A stretch of DNA of 64,000 nt, taken from CALREJ01 sp964533375 (GTDB lineage: Bacteria; Patescibacteriota; Gracilibacteria; Peribacterales; Peribacteraceae). Made by a program: the position numbers and the translations under genes. The stretch's first letter is position 1. Every line of letters begins with the position of its first letter. The stretch covers positions 868,001-932,000 of the forward strand of contig CAZHLW010000001.1 in assembly GCA_964533375.1 (NCBI GenBank), in the 5' to 3' direction. The notes beneath the pieces are model-generated. The model ran no database searches. It had not been told where the DNA came from and saw nothing but the letters and a program-made list of their open reading frames with translations. Below, piece after piece: positions 1 through 7,117 of this stretch.

Positions 1-80
1 CGAAAGAAAGCTGGGCGAAGAGGACATAAGGAAAAATTCTATGCCTCCTCACCCGAAAAAGCAGCATCAAAAGAAATCCC

Positions 81-506
81 TTATGCGTTTGGGTTCCACT
101 CGATTGTCCATTCAATACCGTATTTGTCCCTGAACATGGCAAAGTACGAGCCCCACGGACTCTGATCCATCGGCATTTCCACGGTACCCCCTGCCGAGAG
201 ACCGTTGAACAACCTGTCGGCTTCTTCACGGCTGTCCGCAGTCACAGCAATTTTTGATCTGTTTTCATCTTCACTGACCGGTCCCATAAATGACGGAACA
301 TCATTCGCAATCAACAGATTGTTCCCGATACCCAGAGTGATTCTCATTATTTTCTCCGCATCAGCACCGGTGACAGGCATTTCAGGTCCAGCGATATCTT
401 TACAACGAATAATCTTTCCAAATGCACCGCCAAAGACGGATTTGTAAAAAGTGAAGGCTTCTTCGGCGTTTCCGTTGAAGTTGATGTAGGGGTTGATGGT
501 GGGCAT
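81..506 (-). CDS. VOC (PhnB-like glyoxalase-fold) protein
   Basis: A 141-residue protein of the vicinal-oxygen-chelate superfamily, PhnB/3-demethylubiquinone methyltransferase-like subgroup. The N-terminus (PYINFNGNAEEAFTFYKSVFGG) and the C-terminal block (SPWGSYFAMFRDKYGIEWTI) are the two hallmark strands of this fold. The family binds small substrates or metals as a dimer, and the substrate cannot be told from sequence. A TAGAAT hexamer (513-518) lies six bases upstream of the ATG with no Shine-Dalgarno sequence, so the transcript is probably leaderless. A two-domain relative is encoded at 49378-50286. Confidence 0.85.
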   Translation of the reverse strand: MPTINPYINFNGNAEEAFTFYKSVFGGAFGKIIRCKDIAGPEMPVTGADAEKIMRITLGIGNNLLIANDVPSFMGPVSEDENRSKIAVTADSREEADRLFNGLSAGGTVEMPMDQSPWGSYFAMFRDKYGIEWTIEWNPNA

Positions 507-581
507 GGTTTTATTCTAGGGAATATGCACCGTCTTTCATATGAATGAAATGCTTTCTATTGTCAGAGGAAGGAATCACGC

Positions 582-1706
582 TCATCTCTGTTCCGGTTCC
601 TCACTATCCGGCTGTGAATGGCTGCCTATTGGAATTCTGTCCAATAACCCCGCTCTCATGAGAGCCTGATAGATTTTGTTATGATTTTTGCGCAACTCTG
701 AACGTGTTACCCCCTCGCAATGCTTTCGATATTCCTCCAATGGATCTTTATGACGCCGGTTAATGGTCGGCACGATATCCAATTCCCCGATTTTTGTAAG
801 AGCCTGATATAAACCGGAATTCGCATCTTTCAGTGCAGTACGGGTCACACCTGCAAAATGCTCCTGATAGTACGCTACAGGATTGTGAAGATAGGGACTT
901 TCCGGCTCAAGAGGAATGGCGGAAAGTTCTCCGCTTTGATGCAGTTTGTTGTAAATGCTCTTATCCACTCTTGCAAGTTGCCCGCGGGTGTACTGTCCAT
1001 ATTGTTGCTTTGCCAATTGTGCCGCATTACCAAGTTGTCTTTTGGTAGGATCGACGGGGACTTTTTGAATGTCTCCGTTTTCCAGTAATTTCTGATAGAG
1101 TCCCGGGTCCAGAATTTTTAATTTCCCTCTGGTCAGACCCGGCCACTTCTCTTCGTAGTACGCAAACGGATCATCAATATGCCGGACAGGCTGAATATGT
1201 ATGTGCTGCAGCAGGTCCCGCGATTGAAGCGCCGCATAGAGCGGACGATCGACTCTCGCCAATTCACCGCGTGTCAGTCCCTCATGGTTTTCTTTATAGA
1301 ATTGAAGAGGATCTTCAAATTTTCTCCTCTCCAGTGGCACAGATTCCAATTGATGATGATAGCGGAGCCGGCCATGCAAAGCCTGGTTCACCACTCTCAG
1401 TTTATGGCGCGGGACACCGGGATAATTCAAACGATAAAGAAGAAGCGGATCGACCCCTTTGGGAAATACGACTTTTTTCTTTCTTCTCTTCGAAAGCGGA
1501 TCACCAGTCACCTGAATAACCGCTATTTTTTTCAAAGCGTAAAAAAGATCGGGGTCCACTTTTAAAAGCTCATCACGGGTGATGCCTTTATAATATTCAA
1601 TGCAATAGGAGACAGGGTCGTTTATTCTGCCTTCCTGTTTTCCCAGTTCAGCCTGAACCTTCAATTCCTGCTCCTCTGCTGTGAACAATCGTGGGGCTAC
1701 AAACAT
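582..1706 (-). CDS. Seven-repeat protein of unknown function
   Basis: I do not recognise this family. After about 29 residues the 374-residue protein consists of seven imperfect repeats of about 45-50 residues. The pattern is DP-x2-YY, then G-(L/V)-TR-x-EL, then D-x3-LY-x-AL, and finally G-x-L-x3-P. Predicted-helix spacing and the basic TRGEL segment suggest a helical DNA- or RNA-binding repeat, but that is inference. Basic residues (KRRKKK) sit between repeats 1 and 2. No signal peptide or membrane segment is visible, so it is probably cytoplasmic. It stands alone between the VOC gene and ssrA, transcribed away from ssrA. Confidence 0.7.
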   Translation of the reverse strand: MFVAPRLFTAEEQELKVQAELGKQEGRINDPVSYCIEYYKGITRDELLKVDPDLFYALKKIAVIQVTGDPLSKRRKKKVVFPKGVDPLLLYRLNYPGVPRHKLRVVNQALHGRLRYHHQLESVPLERRKFEDPLQFYKENHEGLTRGELARVDRPLYAALQSRDLLQHIHIQPVRHIDDPFAYYEEKWPGLTRGKLKILDPGLYQKLLENGDIQKVPVDPTKRQLGNAAQLAKQQYGQYTRGQLARVDKSIYNKLHQSGELSAIPLEPESPYLHNPVAYYQEHFAGVTRTALKDANSGLYQALTKIGELDIVPTINRRHKDPLEEYRKHCEGVTRSELRKNHNKIYQALMRAGLLDRIPIGSHSQPDSEEPEQR

Positions 1707-1839
1707 ACAACCGTGAAATAGGGAGCGTCATTATTCCTGAAAGCAGCCAAAAAAGTAGACATTTTTACCACTCCTTCTAGAATAAGAGTCTGATCTCTGG
1801 AATCTACGGCCTTTCCAACCAACTCTATCTGATCACATT

Positions 1840-1923
1840 TTGTACTCAGTTTTTCCTCTTTCCTTAGACTCGCACTGCATCTTCATGGCGTAGCCATGAA
1901 CCCGAGCAAAGCGAGTGGTTCAT
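1840..1923 (+). promoter_or_regulatory. Candidate ssrA promoter and 5' leader hairpins
   Basis: TTGTAC (1840-1845) and TAGACT (1865-1870) form a possible promoter with a rather long 19-base spacer. Downstream, CATGGC (1884-1889) can pair with GCCATG (1893-1898), and CATGAACC (1895-1902) can pair with GGTTCATG (1917-1924). The second hairpin ends at the first base of mature tmRNA and could guide 5' processing. The two hairpins share bases and exclude each other. The rest of 1707-1839 shows nothing I recognise. Confidence 0.35.
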
Positions 1924-2332
1924 GGGGATGACAGGCTTCGACAGCGTGATTCTGGATGTGTGTTGCTCCGATCCGGGATGGCAACGGTTCCCGATACCCA
2001 CTTGTTGCACACCTAATTGCAAAACGCAATTTCCTTGGCACCCGCTTTTCCACAGCGAAGGCAGCTTTTGCTCCTTCCTTTGGCTACGCGTTCGCTGCCT
2101 AAGTTTCCCCTTTGTGGAAACACGTCTCGCCCTCCATCCTCGTTAAAGGGATGAGACGTCATTAACGAGGTGAGACCATCATCGGACGTTGTGATGCTCT
2201 GACACCAAGACGTCATCCTCCTGGCTTTTTCTTTGTTCCTTTCTAAGGAGTCCGGAGAATCGAAAGGTTCATGATCGTACGGGCACCATGTTCACACGTT
2301 GGACCCGAGTTCAATTCTCGGCATCTCCACCA
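1924..2332 (+). ncRNA. ssrA: tmRNA (transfer-messenger RNA)
   Basis: tmRNA rescues stalled ribosomes and tags their products for degradation. The 5' end GGGGATGACAGGCTTCGACA is canonical, and GGGGATG (1924-1930) pairs with CATCTCC (2322-2328) as acceptor stem, followed by an encoded CCA. The T-arm CCGAG-TTCAATT-CTCGG precedes the 3' stem. Pseudoknot 1 is visible: CGGGA (1974-1978) with TCCCG (1989-1993), and GCAAC (1981-1985) with GTTGC (2004-2008). Ten bases later comes a GCA resume codon (2019). The gene is intact although a mobile element abuts its 3' end. Confidence 0.95.
2019..2102 (+). other. tmRNA proteolysis-tag reading frame
   Basis: The tag frame runs from GCA at 2019 to TAA at 2100-2102 and encodes 27 residues, beginning AKRNFL and ending GYAFAA. 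The hydrophobic Ala-Ala end is the normal protease-recognition signal. GCA lies ten bases after pseudoknot 1, close to the E. coli spacing, which supports this resume codon. The tag is much longer than the roughly ten residues typical of most bacteria. Confidence 0.7.
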
Positions 2333-3848
2333 TAGCTTTTTTATCGGTATCAGCGAGCTTGGAAAGCTCAAACAGTAGCGAAAAACTCGCGGTTCCAACG
2401 CCATTTTCTTTACTGAATGGCACCACACTCACAAAAGCGAGCCGCAAAACTGTTTTCTTATCCTCTAGATTGTCGCTATTCCATAGCGCAGAAGGGTTTT
2501 GAAGGAAGTTGAGTACTTTAGTCAGTGCGGTTCCAAATTCATTCCGAGTGTCATTCTTAGGAGCAACCTGTGAACGCAGATTCCGCTTTTCTAATTCAAG
2601 TTCCTCAATCCTCAGTTCGTAGCGCTTCACTACGGCTGCGCTTTTTGTGTTCTCAATTTTTTCAACTAAATCCACAATCTTCTTTTCCAACTCCTCGATT
2701 TCAGATTTTTTGCGTTCTTTGCTTTTCTCAACGTCTTTAATCCTGTCCTTCCACACATCGTTAAATACTGCCCCAAGCAACTTCAAGGCACCGGGTGTCG
2801 CCGACATTTCTAGCAGCTTCTCTTGAAAGGCATTATCCACATAAGCTTTTCGCATACCCTTATTTCGTCGTACGCAGCTCTTCGTAGTGCATCGGTAGTA
2901 GGGATACATCTGTGTGCGCCCCTTGCTCCAACTTGCGGTCATTAGCTCACCACAGTCCTCGCACGCAGCATAACCACGCAGGGCAAAGTCTTTATCTAAG
3001 TCTTTTCGGTGAGGCCGCGGCGACGTTGTTTCCAATCGATCTTCTATGAGTTTCAAAGTCGCCTCGCTGATGAGAGCCTGATGGTGACCTTTGCGTCGTG
3101 GTATTTTCCACTTTGGATATTCAATAAATCCGGCATAGATCCACGCCCTCTCTAATACGCGTATTGCTTGTTCTAAGTGTACCTTGTCGCTTTTCTTTCG
3201 ATGGAAGAAGTCTTTCGTATCGAGGAAATTTTGAACATCAGTGCGTGTAACAAACCTGCCGCTAGCATATCCCTCCAATGCTTCTTTGATGATGCTTGCC
3301 TTAGGCTCTGTCGGCACGAGCAACTTCCCATGTCCGGGAAATTTTTCTGTTTTCATGCCCGGCGGCCAATCGAATGTCCAATAGCCCTGCTCTAAACGCG
3401 CCCTCATCCTGTGGCGCACCTGTCGCGTATTTTGCTTTCGTTCGAGCTGTGCCGTAGCCGCAAACATCAGTTCTATGAACTCACCTTCGGGTGTTTCTTC
3501 AAATTTATGATTTGGACTTTCCAGTATGCCGTTCCGACTATAAATGGCAGATTTTAATTGTATGTGTCCCATCACATCTCGGGCGAATCGTTTGATGTCA
3601 TCAATGATTACAATAATTTTTTCCTCACTAAAGACATCGTGTGTCTCCAAAAACTGAAGCAACTCATTCATGGCGGGCCTATCAATGAGACCACCTGAAA
3701 TACCTTCATCCCGAAAAACCTTTAGCACTTCGTATCCCTTTTGTTCGGCGTATTGTTTGCATCGATGCTCTTGGCTATCTAAACCATGCCCCTCACTTGC
3801 TTGGCGCTCGGAAGATACACGACAATAAATAATCGCTTTATGAGTCAT
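2292..3848 (-). CDS. Large serine recombinase (site-specific integrase)
   Basis: A 518-residue serine recombinase. The N-terminal resolvase domain (residues 1-150) has the nucleophile motif IIYCRVSSERQ and the G-L-D-S-Q and D-E-G-I-S-G segments. A recombinase domain follows, then a zinc ribbon (CEDCGELM...CTTKSC) near residue 300, then a long coiled coil (about 375-435), which is typical of phage and ICE integrases. Its last dozen codons (ending MPRIELGSNV) are the complement of the tmRNA T-arm and acceptor, so the gene crosses the attachment site. It overlaps the upstream small ORF by ATGA, implying coupled translation. Likely role: integration and excision of the adjacent element at ssrA. 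Confidence 0.92.
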   Translation of the reverse strand: MTHKAIIYCRVSSERQASEGHGLDSQEHRCKQYAEQKGYEVLKVFRDEGISGGLIDRPAMNELLQFLETHDVFSEEKIIVIIDDIKRFARDVMGHIQLKSAIYSRNGILESPNHKFEETPEGEFIELMFAATAQLERKQNTRQVRHRMRARLEQGYWTFDWPPGMKTEKFPGHGKLLVPTEPKASIIKEALEGYASGRFVTRTDVQNFLDTKDFFHRKKSDKVHLEQAIRVLERAWIYAGFIEYPKWKIPRRKGHHQALISEATLKLIEDRLETTSPRPHRKDLDKDFALRGYAACEDCGELMTASWSKGRTQMYPYYRCTTKSCVRRNKGMRKAYVDNAFQEKLLEMSATPGALKLLGAVFNDVWKDRIKDVEKSKERKKSEIEELEKKIVDLVEKIENTKSAAVVKRYELRIEELELEKRNLRSQVAPKNDTRNEFGTALTKVLNFLQNPSALWNSDNLEDKKTVLRLAFVSVVPFSKENGVGTASFSLLFELSKLADTDKKAMVEMPRIELGSNV

Positions 3849-4015
3849 ACTGGTGCGTTGTTAGTATAAGGGTTTTTCTGCTCGCGGTCTTCAGCAAAAT
3901 ATCCATCCAAAAATCGATTTACGAAACGATATAGCTCGTCACGAAGTCGTGCGACCTCTTCATCACTTGCGGATGAGTCGTTAAGAACACGCCGACATTC
4001 TTCGATTTCGAGCAT
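3845..4015 (-). CDS. Small acidic protein co-transcribed with recombinase
   Basis: Unknown 56-residue protein (MLEIEECRRVLNDS...), amphipathic and acidic with a predicted helix (DEEVARLRDELYRFVNRFLDG). It could be a recombination directionality factor or regulator, but this rests only on position. Its stop overlaps the recombinase start (3845-3848). An in-frame TTG at 4078 would give 77 residues but would run translation through the terminator-like hairpin at 4018-4041, so I prefer the ATG at 4015. Confidence 0.5.
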   Translation of the reverse strand: MLEIEECRRVLNDSSASDEEVARLRDELYRFVNRFLDGYFAEDREQKNPYTNNAPV

Positions 4016-4017
4016 AC

Positions 4018-4041
4018 AAAAAACGCCCGCCGCCCGGCGGG
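4018..4041 (-). terminator. GC-rich hairpin with T6 tail before recombinase operon
   Basis: On the minus strand CCCGCC (4041-4036) pairs with GGCGGG (4031-4026) around a GGGC loop and is followed by CG and six T residues. This is a textbook intrinsic terminator. It probably insulates the recombinase operon from the 4222-4527 gene. A weak promoter (TTGACT 4078-4073, TTTTAT 4055-4050, 17-base spacer) would start RNA almost at the hairpin. Confidence 0.7.
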
Positions 4042-4221
4042 ACAGAAAGATAAAACTCGCACGCCTATCTTGAGTCAACTAAGTCATTTTTGGCTTCGTA
4101 GAGGGCTTCACATTCGTTCCACTTCTTTCACATCTTTTCACACGTTGTTGATGGCTTGAATTAGAAAAGTTGAAAAGGTCTGAGTGGTAATTTTACTTAA
4201 CTTTGATGTTTGTCTTGCAAT

Positions 4222-4527
4222 TTAGACAATAAGTTTTGAATACATTTTCGGATCTCTGAGTTCGAGGAAACGAAGTGCAGTTTTCACATCACCCATTTCA
4301 AGCGCACCGATCACAGCGCCCTTTGCAACGAAGAAAGGATAAACCTGAGCAGTCCTAATTTCCTGCCAAAACCCCTCGTCATTCTTGCTGTAGCGATAGA
4401 AGGTTCGCTCGGAGATTCGCGCATACCTACATGCTTCTTCGACCGTTGCGTCGAGCCTTAGAGCCTCGCAGAGGTAACGGAGTGCCTTTTTGATGTCGAT
4501 GCGCGGTCTGCCGCCTACATTGTGCAT
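4222..4527 (-). CDS. HTH protein, terminase-small-subunit-like
   Basis: A 101-residue protein with a central helix-turn-helix (TVEEACRYARISERTFYRYS, about residues 28-47). It resembles the DNA-binding part of phage terminase small subunits and transposase-type HTH proteins. The helices after the HTH (GALEMGDVKTALRFLELRDP) match the C-terminal arrangement of such small subunits. No large terminase is nearby, so a regulatory or DNA-marking role within the element is as likely as packaging. It lies 12 bases after the zinc-ribbon gene in the same direction. The 4079-4221 gap holds only a possible promoter. Confidence 0.65.
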   Translation of the reverse strand: MHNVGGRPRIDIKKALRYLCEALRLDATVEEACRYARISERTFYRYSKNDEGFWQEIRTAQVYPFFVAKGAVIGALEMGDVKTALRFLELRDPKMYSKLIV

Positions 4528-4539
4528 AGCTCCATTATA

Positions 4540-4851
4540 TCAATCAGGAAGCTTCACGAGCTTCATATCGCGTAGGAGGTATCTCTTCTTACATTCCCTG
4601 CACTTAGCCCCGGGTACGCCCTTCGGCAAGGTACAACGTGCCTTGCAATAAGGGCAGGGGCCGACGTAAAGCTTTTTATAGGCCCACGGACACGTCACGA
4701 GACACCAAAGCGAGTAAATGATCATCGGAATACCAATAATTGCTCCTATGATCGTAAAACAGAGAAAGCTTCCGAACATGAAGCTAAACGAGAAGGCAAC
4801 CAATCCATAGATAACACCTTCTTGTTTCGTGGCTGATGTAACCTGTTCCAT
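4540..4851 (-). CDS. Two-helix membrane protein with zinc ribbon
   Basis: Unknown 103-residue protein. Two hydrophobic segments (about residues 13-35 and 36-53) are followed by a cytoplasmic four-cysteine zinc ribbon, CPYC-x3-C and C-x2-C (about 66-86). Such small membrane zinc ribbons are common in CPR genomes and in mobile elements without known function. It begins a short operon with the HTH gene, divergent from the SD-led ORF at 4877. The start ATG has no Shine-Dalgarno sequence. Confidence 0.6.
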   Translation of the reverse strand: MEQVTSATKQEGVIYGLVAFSFSFMFGSFLCFTIIGAIIGIPMIIYSLWCLVTCPWAYKKLYVGPCPYCKARCTLPKGVPGAKCRECKKRYLLRDMKLVKLPD

Positions 4852-4876
4852 ATGAGAAAGGGGGGAAGGAGGTGAT

Positions 4877-5047
4877 ATGGAACACCTACCCGAAAGGGGC
4901 GCTGGTGGTTCCGTGCACCAGCAGACCCATCAGGACGAGCCTTCAGAGAGAGCTGACGGAGTCAGCGCCCCTTACGAGGCTCTCTTGAAGGCAACGCGGA
5001 ATATGCGTCGTCAAACCGATAAATCTACTGGTGCAAAGCCAGTATAA
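4877..5047 (+). CDS. SD-led 56-residue ORF
   Basis: Small hydrophilic ORF (MEHLPERGAG...TGAKPV). AAGGAGGTGAT, a full anti-16S match, abuts the ATG; the four bases between GGAGG and ATG are shorter than ideal. It is one of only three convincing Shine-Dalgarno sites in the window. The product is unrecognised. The reading frame carries two long interleaved inverted repeats, so the RNA or DNA structure may matter as much as the peptide. It ends 32 bases before the HerA-like gene and is probably co-transcribed with it. Confidence 0.5.
   Translation: MEHLPERGAGGSVHQQTHQDEPSERADGVSAPYEALLKATRNMRRQTDKSTGAKPV
4894..4992 (+). repeat. Interleaved inverted repeats (possible pseudoknot or cis-acting site)
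   Basis: Arm a AAGGGGCGCTG (4894-4904) pairs perfectly with CAGCGCCCCTT (4963-4973). Arm b GCCTTCAGAGAGAGC (4939-4953) pairs with GCTCTCTTGAAGGC (4979-4992) with one bulge. Their order a-b-a'-b' makes a pseudoknot in RNA. Local hairpins CTGGTG/CACCAG and GCTGAC-gga-GTCAGC (4952-4966) compete with it, so alternative folds are possible. As DNA it could be a protein-binding or transfer-origin site. Positions were read directly from the sequence. Confidence 0.75.
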
Positions 5048-5079
5048 CTTTTGTATAGAAAAAGATAAACTACCGCTAA

Positions 5080-7113
5080 ATGTCCAAGTTCTTTAGCTTT
5101 ATATATCTTTTGGCCTTTGGCGGCGCACTCCTATTATTGCGCTTTATTGTCATACCGAAGTATTTCCCTGATATTCCGCAGGACGCATACGAGATATGGT
5201 TTGCTAGCGGGCTTCTGTTGGTGGTCATGGGCGTATTTCTCACCGAGAAATACTTCACAAAGTCGCTCGACGTTCTGGTGAACGTCATTGCTCTGACCTT
5301 CGCATTATGGACTGTGGACAGTTTCAAGACATTCGCCCTTTACCCGGCCTTTTTCTACTACACTGGCATCGTTGGCGTTTTCGCTCTCACGTCCTTCATG
5401 CTGTTCAATGACGGGAGAGAGCCTACGAAGTTCGATCAACGGTTGGCACGCACGCTCAACAAGGTCGCAACATTCCTCGGAAGTGCGAAAATGCTCTTCT
5501 CGATCGTGTTCATCCTCTCATTCTTTAGCTACTTCGTGAACGCTCTCTCGACGAACGACAGTTTTGAGAGGCAATTCGCCGCCCTACTCCTCATTGTGTT
5601 TTGGGGAGCCGCGATACTCATCGAGCCGATCCATCGATCTGTAATCGCGCCCTTGCTGTCACTCGCAAAAGGCAACGATCACCCTTCGCTTGTTGGAAGC
5701 ATCAAGAAGAAGGTCTCTCCGGATACTCTTATCTTAGAAGAGTGTAAGGGTGCGCCTCCTCTTGAGTTCGGCAGCGTAGTGGTCTTGAGCGCGAAGAAAC
5801 TTTCTTCAAAACTCTCCGATTGCTGCGTCGCGTTCTTCGTTGATTATCAGGAAGCGGAAGATGCGAGATATATGCACTTTTACTTAGTGGAAGGACAGGA
5901 GTTGAAAACAACCGACGCATACGCATACGTCATGCCAGCCGATCATATCGAATCGTCCACGCGGCTATCTGCGTCAGCGCTCTACAAAAACCGCGAACGA
6001 ATGGTAGGCACGATTTATTCAGGATCAGAGATCGATGTCATCCGAATAAAGATGATCCCGGGCATTGATCAAAAATATAAACTTGCAGAAGGAGATCTTC
6101 TTTCAGCCGACTTCGGAGGAAAGGCAATCAAGTATCAGATCATCAACGTAAAAACTGATTTTGAAAGCGTCACAGCGCAGAGCAAGACGGGAATGAAAAT
6201 CATCACGGCTCAGCAAATCGGAAAATGGGATGAAACCCGGCACTCATTCAAAAACTTCAACTGGGTTCCCAACCCCAATGCACCTGTGTTCCTTGAGGGT
6301 ACAGAGGAAATCGTTGTTCCCGATAAAGGCAGCCAATTCTTTAAAGTCGGCGTTGTTCCTAAGTCGACTTACCCGGTGTACATCGACCTTGAGAAGGCCA
6401 TATCACACCATATCGCTGTTATTGGAAAAACCGGTACGGGCAAATCGCGTATGGCCGCCAAAATGGTTGAGCAGATGGCCTTGTACGGCTGCAAAGTGGT
6501 GATCTTCGAGGTCGATCGTGATCACAAAGAATCTCTCACGCGATACATCGATAGCACTCTCATAGAAGAACAGCAGTCGGATACGTTCGATCTTTCCAAG
6601 GCCACTAAAAATATCATCACAGTGAAATGGGTCGACCCACCAGCTAAGAAAGAGGGCGGCACAAGCATGTTTGCCGCAGCAGCCGCGAGCGTACTTGAGA
6701 AAATCCTTGCCTATCAGGTAAAGAATGAGACGACAAAGGTGTCTATCGTCATGGAGGAGGCATACGACTTCGTTCCCGAGAGCAACTTCGGTAGTCAAGG
6801 TTTCGGAAGCCCCGAAGTAAGCCGCATCAACCAGCTCGCTCTGAAATGCAGGAAGCACAAGATTGGCTTCGTAATCATCACTCAACGAACGGCAATCGTC
6901 ACAAAAACGATGCTGTACCAGTGTCACACCGTAGTTGCTTTGCAGTCATTCGACGAGACGTCGAAGAGCTTCATGTCGGCTTACATCGATCATAAATACC
7001 TCGATTCGATGAGCGTCCTTCCGCGATTCCGTGCAATTGTTGTGGGCAAAGGCTCAACATGTGATAAGCCTGTCATTGTAGACTTTGAAGACACCTCACT
7101 CAGCGGCTCTTAA
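5080..7113 (+). CDS. Membrane-anchored HerA/FtsK-superfamily ATPase (DUF87)
   Basis: A 677-residue protein. About six membrane segments lie in the first 190 residues, followed by a beta-rich HAS-barrel-like region. The ATPase domain has Walker A GKTGTGKS near residue 450, a Walker-B-like VMEEAYDF, and the RecA-like tail ITQRTAIVTKTMLYQC. HerA/FtsK proteins pump DNA through hexameric rings. Membrane tethering and location on an element without a visible relaxase suggest a DNA-transfer or segregation pump, loosely like TraB of actinomycete ICEs (inference). Defence HerA proteins usually sit beside a nuclease or SIR2 gene, which is absent here. TAAACT eight bases before the ATG may be a -10. Confidence 0.8.
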   Translation: MSKFFSFIYLLAFGGALLLLRFIVIPKYFPDIPQDAYEIWFASGLLLVVMGVFLTEKYFTKSLDVLVNVIALTFALWTVDSFKTFALYPAFFYYTGIVGVFALTSFMLFNDGREPTKFDQRLARTLNKVATFLGSAKMLFSIVFILSFFSYFVNALSTNDSFERQFAALLLIVFWGAAILIEPIHRSVIAPLLSLAKGNDHPSLVGSIKKKVSPDTLILEECKGAPPLEFGSVVVLSAKKLSSKLSDCCVAFFVDYQEAEDARYMHFYLVEGQELKTTDAYAYVMPADHIESSTRLSASALYKNRERMVGTIYSGSEIDVIRIKMIPGIDQKYKLAEGDLLSADFGGKAIKYQIINVKTDFESVTAQSKTGMKIITAQQIGKWDETRHSFKNFNWVPNPNAPVFLEGTEEIVVPDKGSQFFKVGVVPKSTYPVYIDLEKAISHHIAVIGKTGTGKSRMAAKMVEQMALYGCKVVIFEVDRDHKESLTRYIDSTLIEEQQSDTFDLSKATKNIITVKWVDPPAKKEGGTSMFAAAAASVLEKILAYQVKNETTKVSIVMEEAYDFVPESNFGSQGFGSPEVSRINQLALKCRKHKIGFVIITQRTAIVTKTMLYQCHTVVALQSFDETSKSFMSAYIDHKYLDSMSVLPRFRAIVVGKGSTCDKPVIVDFEDTSLSGS

Positions 7114-7117
7114 TTTC

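Noticed and set aside
1..80. Plus-strand frame at the left edge (basic, Lys-rich)
   Set aside because: It runs on antisense to the VOC gene to a stop near 160 and could be a gene tail, but there is too little to support it.
1922..2146. 74-residue plus-strand ORF over ssrA
   Set aside because: It lies wholly inside tmRNA and its start codon is part of the acceptor stem; it is not a protein gene.
5000..5047. CAAACC...GCAAAGCC resemblance to a c-di-GMP (GEMM) riboswitch
   Set aside because: Only short sequence words match, the required stems are missing and the region lies at the 3' end of a small ORF.
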